This document shows, in pieces, positions 1 through 6,578 of a DNA stretch of 10,289 bases. The DNA is from Pseudomonadota bacterium (lineage in GTDB: Bacteria > Pseudomonadota > Alphaproteobacteria > UBA2136 > UBA6156), in NCBI GenBank assembly GCA_009927255.1, contig RFNJ01000149.1, forward strand, positions 1 to 10,289. The letters run 5' to 3'. Numbering within the stretch: the stretch's first letter is position 1; every line of letters starts with the position of its first letter. The notes below the pieces were generated by a model, which was not told the DNA's origin, did no database searches, and saw only the letters and a program-made list of their open reading frames with translations. The position numbers were made by a program, and so were the translations under genes.

Positions 1-1356
1 AGCGAGGGCGAAGGCGGGGAGCGCCCGCAACCCCAACAACCCACCCTTCGCATTGCCCTCCACATCGCCCAAAACCAACCCATCGAAGAAGCCGATTGGC
101 TACGCTGGCTCACCCTGCAACCGCTCGGCACCGCCGCAGTGGCCCAGCACGCCCAACGCACGCTGCTGGTGGCGGAAGCGCTGGGCCAAAACATTCCGCT
201 CACGGTGTGGGATAACTTCCGCCAGCGCACGCTCGGCCAACCCACGCCGGATAATCCCGCGTGGCAGCGCCTCATCGCCGCCGCCGCCAAACAGCAAAAC
301 ATCCCCCAAACGCTGGCACTACTGGCCCAAGCCCTGCAAAACCAACCGGCCCACCAACTGCCCCCCACCACCGCCGCTGCCGGCGTGCAAGCCCTGCAAG
401 CCATCGGCCAACCCCAACTCGCCCTCCGCCTCGCCATGGAATCCATCCTCCTCCCAGCAGAAACAACCCAACCCGAAACCATGAACGAGCCCACAGCACC
501 CGAAGCCGAGCCCCCCCTCTCCACCAAAGCATTAAACACCAACCCGCGCGCCGCAGGCGAAGCAGGGGAAGTAGCGACACCAAGTGGTGTCACAAGTCTA
601 GGGCAACGCGATTCAACCAATCTGCGCGCCGCAGGCGAAGCAGGTGAGTCAGCGGCATCAAGTGGCATCATGAATCTGGGCGAACGACAATCTAACAACC
701 TGCGCGCCGCAGGCGGAGCAGGTAACAAAGCTGAACAAGCTGCCCCCACCCCAACTAATCGCAGCAGCGGCGTCAACTTAAACGGGGTAAGAGCAACCCA
801 AGAATTTAACCCCCTGCGCGCCGAAGGCGGAGCAGGTCATCAACTTGTCAACCAAGCAAGCACAATCAACTCTAGCCAAGCTCCAACTCAGGAGCGTGAA
901 GCGGGCATGAAAGCTAGCAACCTGCGCGCCGAAGGCGAAGCAGGTGAGTTAGCGATACCAAGTGGTGCCACGAGTCTAGGCGGACAAGAATCTAACAACC
1001 TGCGCGCCGCAGGCGAAGCAGAAGTATCAGAAGAGCAATCTTCATCCCCCCCAGTTAGGGTGAACGGCGGCATCAGATTAAATGCTTTAGAACCATCGAA
1101 TGTATACGAAATATATAATAAACAATCCACCCCCCGCACCGCAACCGGTGCAAAAATTCAACCTGTTACCATTTCCACCCCAACCACCCCCCAACCCAAC
1201 CTAACAAACACTCCAACTTCACCTACCACCGCCCCCGCAAAAAATCCAAATAAATACCAAACCACACCCAATCCCAACAGCAATTTACTCCCCCCACCAC
1301 GCATTTTAACCCCCACAACACCCCAAAAACCAAAAATAATTCTGCAAAATAATTGA
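1..1356 (+). CDS. Unknown repeat-containing protein, 5'-truncated by the window edge
   Basis: The reading frame is open from base 1, so the true start lies upstream; the first internal ATG is at 139. I do not recognise the family. Three regions are visible. Bases 1 to about 470 encode an Ala/Gln/Leu-rich, probably helical segment that could be an alpha-solenoid. Bases about 540-1080 encode tandem modules centred on N-L-R-A-A/E-G-E/G-A-G. Bases about 1120-1353 encode a Pro/Thr/Asn-rich tail that should be disordered. No membrane segment or catalytic motif is visible in the part present. The TGA stop at 1354-1356 overlaps the next gene's ATG (TGATG), which implies cotranscription and translational coupling with the recombinase gene. 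Codon use in the first 470 bases matches the housekeeping genes, whereas the module block and tail are more AT-rich. The frame is real to judge by its length, bias and coupling; the function is unknown. Confidence 0.75.
   Translation, partial: SEGEGGERPQPQQPTLRIALHIAQNQPIEEADWLRWLTLQPLGTAAVAQHAQRTLLVAEALGQNIPLTVWDNFRQRTLGQPTPDNPAWQRLIAAAAKQQNIPQTLALLAQALQNQPAHQLPPTTAAAGVQALQAIGQPQLALRLAMESILLPAETTQPETMNEPTAPEAEPPLSTKALNTNPRAAGEAGEVATPSGVTSLGQRDSTNLRAAGEAGESAASSGIMNLGERQSNNLRAAGGAGNKAEQAAPTPTNRSSGVNLNGVRATQEFNPLRAEGGAGHQLVNQASTINSSQAPTQEREAGMKASNLRAEGEAGELAIPSGATSLGGQESNNLRAAGEAEVSEEQSSSPPVRVNGGIRLNALEPSNVYEIYNKQSTPRTATGAKIQPVTISTPTTPQPNLTNTPTSPTTAPAKNPNKYQTTPNPNSNLLPPPRILTPTTPQKPKIILQNN
544..1021 (+). 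repeat. Six-copy in-frame tandem module array with a 22-bp core
   Basis: A 22-bp core of the form C(C/T)GCGCGCCG(C/A)AGGCG, followed by (A/G)AGCAG, occurs at 544-565, 622-643, 700-721, 814-835, 922-943 and 1000-1021. Start-to-start spacings are 78, 78, 114, 108 and 78 bases, all multiples of three, so the frame is kept. The core encodes L-R-A-A/E-G-E/G-A followed by G in most copies. The three 78-bp periods share a linker of the pattern G-E-x-A-x-x-S-G-x-x-x-L-G with S and N near its end. The two longer periods carry different linkers. Confidence 0.9.
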
Positions 1357-2312
1357 TGAGCGACGTTTTCACCGCCTTTTGCGAATACCTCGCCACCGCC
1401 CGCGGCGCCAGCCCCCACACGCTAAGTGCCTATAAGTCCGATATAAAATCCTTCATCCAGTTCATCGGTGGCACCGCAAACATCACCCACATCGGCCCAC
1501 AAAAAGTCGAAGATTTCCTCGCCGCCCTCGCCACCCAAAAAGGCAGCCCCTATAGCTCCAAATCTAAACCGCAAAAACCCCTCAAAGGCCGCAGTCTCGC
1601 CCGCAAACTCACCTCCTTGCGGCAGTTTTATGCCTTTTTGCTCGATCGCGGCTGGGCCACCCACAACCCCACCGACGGCATCCCACTGCCCAAATCCGCC
1701 ACCCCACTGCCCAAAGCCCTCAGCCAACAAGATATTGAAAAGCTTATTAATTCTCCAACCGGAACCACTCCCCAGCAGCAACGCCTGCGCCTTATTTTAC
1801 AACTGCTCTACGCCACCGGCCTGCGCGTCTCAGAACTCTGCAGCCTCACGCTGGAAGCGGTCACCGAAGGCGAAGGGCTGATTCTCCGCGTCACCGGCAA
1901 AGGCCAAAAAACCCGTTTGGTGCCAATCGGTTATGCCGCATCCGCCACGCTTACTGCCTACCTGCAAACCGCTCGCCCGCACCTCAAGGGTCACCACGGT
2001 CCGTGGCTGTTTCCCGCACCCAACGGCAAGCACCCGCTCACCCGCCAACGCATCTTCCAACTTATTCAAAATGCAGGGAAAAGTATCGGCATCAGCGTCG
2101 CCCCCCACCACCTCCGCCACACCTTCGCCAGCCATTTGGTGGCCAACGATGCCGACCTGCGCAGCGTGCAGCTCATGCTCGGCCACGCCAGCCTCAACAC
2201 CACCCAAATTTACACCAAAATCAGCCACAACCGCCTCACCCAAACCCTTGAAAAACATCATCCTTTATCCATCGGTAAACCTTCTTTACCCAAGCGCCAT
2301 AAACCGCTATAA
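1356..2312 (+). CDS. xerD: Site-specific tyrosine recombinase XerD (XerC/XerD family)
   Basis: This tyrosine recombinase resolves chromosome dimers at dif sites, normally as a XerC-XerD heterotetramer controlled by FtsK at the division septum. From the ATG at 1356 the protein is 318 residues, slightly longer than the usual 300 or so. Residues 1-105 form the SAM-like core-binding domain, with a short Ser/Lys/Pro-rich insertion at about 62-78. The catalytic domain has the full set of active residues: Arg157 in ATGLRVSEL, Lys182 in the GKGQKTR strand, His251-x-x-Arg254, His277 in LGHASL, and nucleophile Tyr286 in TTQIYT. A TTG one codon earlier is possible, but the ATG overlapping the upstream TGA is a typical coupled start. 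The accA gene begins 8 bases after the stop; this pairing favours XerD over XerC, although sequence alone separates them poorly. Confidence 0.9.
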   Translation: MSDVFTAFCEYLATARGASPHTLSAYKSDIKSFIQFIGGTANITHIGPQKVEDFLAALATQKGSPYSSKSKPQKPLKGRSLARKLTSLRQFYAFLLDRGWATHNPTDGIPLPKSATPLPKALSQQDIEKLINSPTGTTPQQQRLRLILQLLYATGLRVSELCSLTLEAVTEGEGLILRVTGKGQKTRLVPIGYAASATLTAYLQTARPHLKGHHGPWLFPAPNGKHPLTRQRIFQLIQNAGKSIGISVAPHHLRHTFASHLVANDADLRSVQLMLGHASLNTTQIYTKISHNRLTQTLEKHHPLSIGKPSLPKRHKPL

Positions 2313-2320
2313 CACCCGCC

Positions 2321-3304
2321 ATGCCTCCACAAACTGCCAAGCAATTCCTCGATTTCGAAAAACCGGTGCTCGAACTCGCCGCTCGTATCGAAGACCTCCG
2401 CGCCGCCTATGAGAACAAAGAGACGGTGGCCGAGAAAGATTTACTAAGCGAAATCAGCCGCTTAGAAATACGCCTCGCCCGCGTCGCCCGCCTCCTTTAC
2501 CGCCATCTCACCCCCGTGCAAAAGCTGCAAGTGGCCCGCCACCCCGAACGCCCGCAAGGCCCCGATTACATCGCGCAATTGGTCACCGATTTTGTGCCGC
2601 TGGAAGGGGATCGGCGCTTTGGTGCCGATGCCGCACTTATCGGCGGAATTGGCCGCTGGCAAGGCCAAACGCCCTGTGTTGTGCTGGCGAATGATAAGGG
2701 TAAGGATACCGCCAGCCGCATCGCCAAAAACTTCGGCATGCCCAAGCCCGAAGGCTACCGCAAAGCCCAGCGCCTGATGCACCTGGCCGAAAAATTTCAG
2801 CTACCGCTGATGACCCTGGTCGACACTCCCGGCGCCTACCCCGGCATCGATGCCGAAGAACGCGGCCAAGCCGAAGCCATTGCTACCTGTTTGGAAACAT
2901 TGCTGAATTTAACCGTGCCGGTGGTCAGCGTCATCACCGGCGAAGGCGGCAGCGGCGGCGCCTTAGCCCTTGCCACCGCCAACCGCGTGCTGATGCTCGA
3001 ACACAGCGTCTATAGCGTCATTTCCCCCGAAGGCTGCGCCGCAATTTTGTGGAAAGAGGCGAACAAAGATACCATTCCCCAAGCTGCTGATGCGTTGAAA
3101 TTGACAGCGCAACACCTGCATGAGCTTAAAATTATTGAGGAAATTATTAAAGAGCCGGTGGGGGGCGCGCACAGTGACTCTGGGCTGGCGATTCAGCGCG
3201 TGGGGCAGGCGGTGGGCAAGCATGTGCTGGATTTAAGGAGCCAACAGGCCAATGGGCAGAATTTGCAGGCGCAGCGGCGGGGGCGTTTTTTGGCGCTGGC
3301 TTAG
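2321..3304 (+). CDS. accA: Acetyl-CoA carboxylase carboxyltransferase subunit alpha
   Basis: AccA pairs with AccD to form the carboxyltransferase of acetyl-CoA carboxylase, moving the carboxyl group from carboxybiotin on AccB to acetyl-CoA and giving malonyl-CoA for fatty acid synthesis in the cytoplasm. The 327-residue length fits the family (about 315-325). Residues 13-60 are the N-terminal helical region. Family signatures include DTPGAYPGIDAEERGQ from residue 168, GEGGSGGALA at 207-216 forming the oxyanion region, and YSVISPEGCAAILWK at 231-245. It lies 8 bases after xerD with no terminator between and no strong Shine-Dalgarno of its own, so it is probably read from the same transcript. 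The accD and accBC genes are not in the window. The sequence is intact. Confidence 0.97.
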   Translation: MPPQTAKQFLDFEKPVLELAARIEDLRAAYENKETVAEKDLLSEISRLEIRLARVARLLYRHLTPVQKLQVARHPERPQGPDYIAQLVTDFVPLEGDRRFGADAALIGGIGRWQGQTPCVVLANDKGKDTASRIAKNFGMPKPEGYRKAQRLMHLAEKFQLPLMTLVDTPGAYPGIDAEERGQAEAIATCLETLLNLTVPVVSVITGEGGSGGALALATANRVLMLEHSVYSVISPEGCAAILWKEANKDTIPQAADALKLTAQHLHELKIIEEIIKEPVGGAHSDSGLAIQRVGQAVGKHVLDLRSQQANGQNLQAQRRGRFLALA

Positions 3305-3370
3305 CACTTGAATTTTGCGGTTCCTCTCCCAATAACATTAGGATAACCAACTTGAGAAAGGGAAACTGCC

Positions 3371-3694
3371 ATGCACATCCTAGATTTAGACGAGTTGAAT
3401 GCCCGTGAAGCCACGGTAGATAGCCAGCGTAGAATGATTATTGAAACTCTCGCAGGTGCGGTTGAGAATAAATTTCTCGCTGGTGAAACAGCTGATGAAA
3501 TCAAGGGTTTTCTTGCCGAAAAAGGATTTGATGAGGCTGCACAAGCTGAAGTATTAACATTGGCTCTCAATGGCTTAGCACGTGATGAACACTTAGAGAA
3601 TGGTGTTCAGAAATGCCAAGAATTTATGGCCGCCTTTGGTTTACAGCCAAAAGAAAAAGTGCCAGGCGAAGACCCAAATCGCGCACTTAACTAG
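3371..3694 (+). CDS. Unknown 107-aa acidic helical protein
   Basis: I do not recognise this family. The protein is soluble, rich in Glu, Ala and Leu, and predicted mostly helical, with no signal peptide, membrane segment or cysteine cluster; one Cys lies near residue 78. A short helix-turn-helix-like stretch around residues 42-68 (FLAEKGFDEAA followed by EVLTLALN) vaguely resembles RecX-type helical repeats, but not enough to name it. The ATG at 3371 has a purine-rich site, AAAGGGAAA, ending about 6 bases upstream. The gene is 66 bases after accA, with no hairpin in the gap, so readthrough from accA is possible. Codon use is more AT-rich than accA. Its TAG stop is 3 bases from the stop of the convergent bamB, so transcripts from the two strands must meet inside coding sequence. 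Confidence 0.75.
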   Translation: MHILDLDELNAREATVDSQRRMIIETLAGAVENKFLAGETADEIKGFLAEKGFDEAAQAEVLTLALNGLARDEHLENGVQKCQEFMAAFGLQPKEKVPGEDPNRALN

Positions 3695-3697
3695 CCA

Positions 3698-5023
3698 CTA
3701 CTCGCCGCGGAAGGCAATCAAGCGCCCACCATCAGTCAAAAAGTAAAGGCTGCCCCCCGCCACAATCGGCGCAAGGCTGACGGGTTCGTCCAAATCGGTT
3801 GCGGCTATGCGCTTGCCGGTTTGGGGGTCGACACTGACGGCCAGTCCGTCGCTGCTGACGGTGATGAGCCGCCCGCCCGCCAGCACGGGGCCGGCCCAGG
3901 TGCGGGTGCCGTCTTGCTCGGGCATGTCGGCGTTCAGGTTGTTCACCCAGCGGACGCTGCCGTCGGTGCGGTTCATGCCCACCAGTTCGCCGTTGTCGGT
4001 GAGGATAAAGATTTGGTAGCCGACCACGATGGGCAGTTGGCTGGTGACGATATCGGCCTTCCAAAACCGCTGGCCGGTGGTCAGGGCATAGGCCGAAAGT
4101 CCGCCGTTGAGGCCCACGGCATAGAGCAAGCCATCGGCAATCACCGGCGGGGCGGTAATGGCGGTGAGGGTGCTTTCGGGGTCTTGCCCGCTAAACGGGC
4201 TGGCCAGCGTATCGTGCCAGGCATAGCGGCCATCGCTGCTGCGCAGCACATAAACTTCGCCGCTGGAATAGGGCACCGCCACCAGCCCATTGGCCGCCGC
4301 AGGGCTGCTACCCGCCAGCAGGCTCAGGGTTTCTTCCATGCCAGAGTGCGTCCACAGCAGCGCGCCGTCCAGCGCATTCAGCACAAACAGGCGGTTGTCG
4401 TGGCTGGTCACATACACCCGCTCACCTTCCACTGTGGGGGCGGCGCGGATGGGCACCGCCAAATTGGTCGTCCACACCTGCTTACCGCTGCTGGCGGTCA
4501 GCGCAAATACCTGTCCATCCGCTGTGGTGGCCAGCAGCAGGTTGCCAATCACCGCCAACCCACCCGCCAAACTGGCCTGCTCGGCTTCCACCAGCGGCAG
4601 CCGCACATCCCACAGTTCTTTGCCGGTTTTGGCATCCAGAGCAACAATCTCGCCCTTACCGTTTTGCACGAAAATCCGGCCACTGTGCACCACCGGGGGA
4701 TTCAGTAGACCGCCTTTACCGCTGCCGCCCACTTTGGCGCTCCACGCCCGCACCACTTTGGCGGGCAGGGCCACGTGGCCGGGGGTGTGGGCGCTGTTGG
4801 CGGCGGTTTGGCCCCAGTTGTCCAGCGGTTGGGCAGCGGGGATGCGAAAAGCCTCCGCCAAAGCCCCCTTGCTAGCCTGCAAAACGGTGGGTTGCAGGGT
4901 CACATCCAGCCGTGGGCCTTGCAGCTTGGGTTCTTCCTTGCCGCCCATGCCCAGGCAGCCGCCCAGCAAAATAACCGCACATAAAGCAATGATATGGCTA
5001 CGCTTCTGATAAAAATTGCTCAT
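3698..5023 (-). CDS. bamB: Outer membrane assembly lipoprotein BamB (PQQ-like beta-propeller)
   Basis: BamB is the beta-propeller lipoprotein of the BAM complex, which folds outer-membrane beta-barrel proteins; it is anchored on the periplasmic side of the outer membrane. The chosen start at 5023 gives 441 residues. It has a lipoprotein signal: basic residues near position 7-8, a hydrophobic stretch, and lipobox L-G-G-C with the acylated Cys at 23. The rest carries repeated propeller blades ending in patterns such as VALDAKTGKELW, FALTASSGKQVW, FVLNALDGALLW and VGMNRTDGSVRW. On the minus strand AAGAGG lies 6 bases before this ATG and only 3 before the ATG at 5026, which favours 5023. A longer frame back to 5122 would bury the signal peptide and is unlikely. 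The der GTPase gene often next to bamB is absent here. BamB is the best name for a beta-propeller lipoprotein of this length, but propeller paralogues exist. Confidence 0.85.
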   Translation of the reverse strand: MSNFYQKRSHIIALCAVILLGGCLGMGGKEEPKLQGPRLDVTLQPTVLQASKGALAEAFRIPAAQPLDNWGQTAANSAHTPGHVALPAKVVRAWSAKVGGSGKGGLLNPPVVHSGRIFVQNGKGEIVALDAKTGKELWDVRLPLVEAEQASLAGGLAVIGNLLLATTADGQVFALTASSGKQVWTTNLAVPIRAAPTVEGERVYVTSHDNRLFVLNALDGALLWTHSGMEETLSLLAGSSPAAANGLVAVPYSSGEVYVLRSSDGRYAWHDTLASPFSGQDPESTLTAITAPPVIADGLLYAVGLNGGLSAYALTTGQRFWKADIVTSQLPIVVGYQIFILTDNGELVGMNRTDGSVRWVNNLNADMPEQDGTRTWAGPVLAGGRLITVSSDGLAVSVDPQTGKRIAATDLDEPVSLAPIVAGGSLYFLTDGGRLIAFRGE

Positions 5024-5211
5024 CATAAACCTCTTATTTTTCCAAACAATAGCCCAGCCGCACCCCCTTGGGAAGAGTTGGCAACGGTGGGGGGGCTTTT
5101 TTTTGCCCACGCGGCGCCCCATATTAAAAAAGTCGCAACCAGGACCACCTATCGTTTCTTCGGGCAGTGCCTGAGAACTTGGTGGTTCGTTATGAAGGAA
5201 AGACCAAAGAA

Positions 5212-5406
5212 ATGCAGAACCAAGCCTCTCTCCCGCTCTCTGGTGGCTTTGCCCGTCGCTGCGCCGTTCAGCTCGCTGTTCGGCCGGACTGGGAAGATCA
5301 CGTTGACGCCATCGTCGACCCGCTTCCCCTGTCTGAGGAGGCGAAGGCGGAGCTGAAGGTGGAGATTACCGCTCTCGTTCGGGAGGCGCTGAAGAAGCGC
5401 CACTGA
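5212..5406 (+). CDS. Unknown 64-aa protein, possibly acquired
   Basis: This is a small soluble ORF of no family I recognise. The C-terminal half, after LPLSEEAKAELKVEI, is an amphipathic helix ending in basic residues (KKRH). The ATG at 5212 is preceded by AAGGAAAG about 9 bases upstream. An in-frame GTG at 5167 would add 15 residues but has no visible ribosome binding site. A hairpin follows the stop after 15 bases, which supports a genuine transcribed unit. Codon use (balanced G/C third positions, GAG and AAG used freely) differs from neighbouring genes, which favour C endings with GAA and AAA. It sits directly upstream of a headless L,D-transpeptidase fragment, so it may have arrived with the rearrangement that destroyed that gene. 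Confidence 0.5.
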   Translation: MQNQASLPLSGGFARRCAVQLAVRPDWEDHVDAIVDPLPLSEEAKAELKVEITALVREALKKRH

Positions 5407-5421
5407 ACGCGAGACCCAAAA

Positions 5422-5448
5422 GGCCGTCCGGACCCAGTCCAGACGGCC
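5422..5448 (+). terminator. Hairpin after the 64-aa ORF
   Basis: GGCCGTCCGGAC at 5422-5433 pairs with GTCCAGACGGCC at 5437-5448, a 12-bp stem with one C-A mismatch and a 3-base loop. Four A residues precede it and only TT follows, so the T-tract for plus-strand termination is weak. The position 15 bases after the stop codon still makes a terminator the likeliest role. Confidence 0.6.
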
Positions 5449-5476
5449 TTCGGGCATTCTCAAGCTTTAAGCAGCC

Positions 5477-5710
5477 TTGTTACCCGCCAACTACGCCGCC
5501 AGCCACGAAAAACTCTGGCGCGACGACGACGCCTACAATTACGTGCTGGTGATGAACCACAACACCCCCGCCAAAGCTGGCTTCGGCAGCGCCATCTTAA
5601 CCCACGTTTGGAAAAAAGACGCCACCTTTACGCTCGGCTGCATCGCGCTGGAACAAAAACACCTTGAACAAGCCATCCTGCTGGGGATGAGCCAAGTAAC
5701 TATTGTATAG
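5477..5710 (+). pseudogene. C-terminal remnant of a YkuD-type L,D-transpeptidase
   Basis: Intact YkuD-type L,D-transpeptidases make 3-3 cross-links in peptidoglycan or attach lipoproteins to it. The 77-residue frame (TTG at 5477) matches, by recalled family pattern, only the last part of the catalytic domain: SHEKLWRDD, then YVLVMNHN, GSAILTHVW with the conserved His, and TLGCIALEQ with the nucleophile Cys. The N-terminal half of the domain and any signal peptide are missing. An in-frame TAA lies at 5468-5470, three codons before the TTG, and homology appears to begin at about LPANY, so the 5' part was lost near base 5475. There is no ribosome binding site or promoter. Codon use matches the housekeeping genes, so this was probably a native gene. 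It is most likely non-functional, although the frame has not yet gained stops. Confidence 0.7.
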
Positions 5711-5713
5711 CAC

Positions 5714-5741
5714 TTGTTTTAAATTTTTTGTATGCTATTAT
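5714..5741 (+). promoter_or_regulatory. Candidate promoter with extended -10 for a leaderless gene
   Basis: TTGTTT at 5714-5719 (three of six consensus bases) is followed after 16 bases by TATTAT at 5736-5741 (five of six). TGC directly before the latter makes an extended -10. Transcription would start at about 5748-5749, the position of the ATG of the next gene. The stretch is strikingly AT-rich compared with its surroundings. It is read by eye and not scored. Confidence 0.5.
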
Positions 5742-5748
5742 TGTTTTA

Positions 5749-6075
5749 ATGGCAAACATTCACAATCAGCTTGCTGCACTCGCAATGATGGCCCAAGCCA
5801 TAGCTTCACCCACAGCTGCACAAACAGAAATCGCTGGTTTAGCTCCTGTTATCGCGTGTGTAGGTTTAACAATAAAAAACAATAACTTAGTTTATAACGC
5901 ACCCGGCCATCCTTTCCACGGAAAAACGCCCGTGGTTAAAGGAGGCATCGGCTTGCTCAATGATATCCTAAGCGCAATTGAACAAACAGGCAGTGCGGAA
6001 GTTACCGTAGAAATCACACCAGACGGCCCTGAAGTGACCGACCTTGCCCAAGCATGTAACCGCGGCATGGTTTAG
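5749..6075 (+). CDS. Unknown 108-aa protein, predicted leaderless
   Basis: I do not recognise this family. The N-terminal 45 residues are Ala-rich and mildly hydrophobic (QLAALAMMAQAIASPTAAQ, then LAPVIACVGLTI), which could be packed helices or a weak membrane-associated segment, but there is no clear signal peptide. The second half looks globular, with a Gly-rich turn (GHPFHGKTPVVKGGIG) and a beta-strand stretch, EVTVEITPDGPEV. The ATG at 5749 is chosen over an in-frame TTG at 5728 because the latter lies within the candidate promoter. No Shine-Dalgarno precedes the ATG, and the promoter predicts a transcript starting at about that base. More AT-rich than the backbone genes. It begins 38 bases after the L,D-transpeptidase remnant and ends 90 bases before the next gene, which has its own -35-like element. 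Confidence 0.65.
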   Translation: MANIHNQLAALAMMAQAIASPTAAQTEIAGLAPVIACVGLTIKNNNLVYNAPGHPFHGKTPVVKGGIGLLNDILSAIEQTGSAEVTVEITPDGPEVTDLAQACNRGMV

Positions 6076-6095
6076 CAACTTATCCCCGGATAATA

Positions 6096-6124
6096 TTGAC
6101 ATTTTTTCGTAAATGGCATACCGA
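6096..6124 (+). promoter_or_regulatory. Candidate promoter for the 119-aa membrane protein
   Basis: A perfect TTGACA lies at 6096-6101, and after 17 bases TACCGA at 6119-6124 is a poor -10 match (three of six). A short inverted repeat, TATCC-CC-GGATA (6081-6092), sits just upstream of the -35 and could be a regulator site. The next start codon is 41 bases downstream. Confidence 0.4.
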
Positions 6125-6165
6125 TAACTACCTGCAGTAACTTCCTCTTTTCACGGAGCATTCAA

Positions 6166-6525
6166 ATGTCCGACCTCAACAAATCAATCTCCAAATCGTT
6201 CTCCAAGTCTGTTGCTACATTCATCCTTGGCGTGCCAGTCGCGGCGATTATTGGCAGTTTCCTCTGGGCAGCTGTCGACACATGGCTCTACGGCATCCCC
6301 GAAGAAATCGTGCGTACTCCTTGGGGATTTTGGCTTTTGCTAGGCTATATAAGCCTCTTTAGCATCTTCTTGGTTGCGCTGAATACCGCCGAGCTCACTC
6401 AACTATGGACAGGTTTCAAAACGGAAGAATACCAAACCTTCTTTGGCAACTGCCTCATGGGCTATCTCCTCCTAACCATGTGCCTGTTGCTAGGGTTCGG
6501 CCTCATCAAGGCCCTCCTATCGTAA
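6166..6525 (+). CDS. Small predicted three-helix membrane protein, unknown function
   Basis: The 119-residue protein has a basic, Ser/Lys-rich N-terminus (residues 1-15) followed by three hydrophobic stretches at about 16-42, 51-73 and 90-117. This pattern points to an inner-membrane protein; a basic N-terminus would be expected to stay in the cytoplasm. Between helices 2 and 3 is a polar loop around TGFKTEEYQTF. No catalytic or transport motif is visible and I do not recognise the family. GGAG lies about 8 bases before the ATG, a good ribosome binding site. A candidate promoter is upstream and a strong terminator follows, so this is probably a single-gene unit. Confidence 0.75.
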   Translation: MSDLNKSISKSFSKSVATFILGVPVAAIIGSFLWAAVDTWLYGIPEEIVRTPWGFWLLLGYISLFSIFLVALNTAELTQLWTGFKTEEYQTFFGNCLMGYLLLTMCLLLGFGLIKALLS

Positions 6526-6540
6526 TCTCTACACACAACA

Positions 6541-6564
6541 AAAGGCCGCCCACCGGCGGCCTTT
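6541..6564. terminator. Bidirectional terminator between the membrane protein gene and rpsD
   Basis: AAAGGCCGCC at 6541-6550 pairs perfectly with GGCGGCCTTT at 6555-6564 around a CACC loop. The flanking A and T runs give a short T-tract on both strands. It sits 15 bases after the plus-strand stop and 14 bases beyond the rpsD stop, so it should end both convergent transcripts. Confidence 0.85.
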
Positions 6565-6578
6565 CTGCATGAGAACTT

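Noticed and set aside
544..1021. CRISPR array
   Set aside because: The repeats are in frame, spacing varies from 78 to 114 bases, spacers are related to each other, and no cas genes are present.
3821..4708. 295-codon plus-strand frame opposite bamB
   Set aside because: It is antisense to a well-supported beta-propeller gene; its Gly/His/Gln-rich translation looks like a mirror frame.
5048..5104. Possible terminator: AGCCC/GGGCT with a run of T at 5096-5104
   Set aside because: The stem is interrupted by a mismatched internal loop, and no plus-strand gene ends upstream; it lies in the bamB 5' region on the opposite strand.
4994..5356. 120-codon plus-strand frame over the bamB start region
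   Set aside because: It overlaps the bamB start and the 64-aa ORF in another frame, with unsupported composition and start.
5441..5448. CAGACGGC-like strings resembling the Neisseria DNA uptake sequence
   Set aside because: Only part of the 10-12 base motif is present, it is inside a hairpin stem, and the gene set is not from Neisseria.
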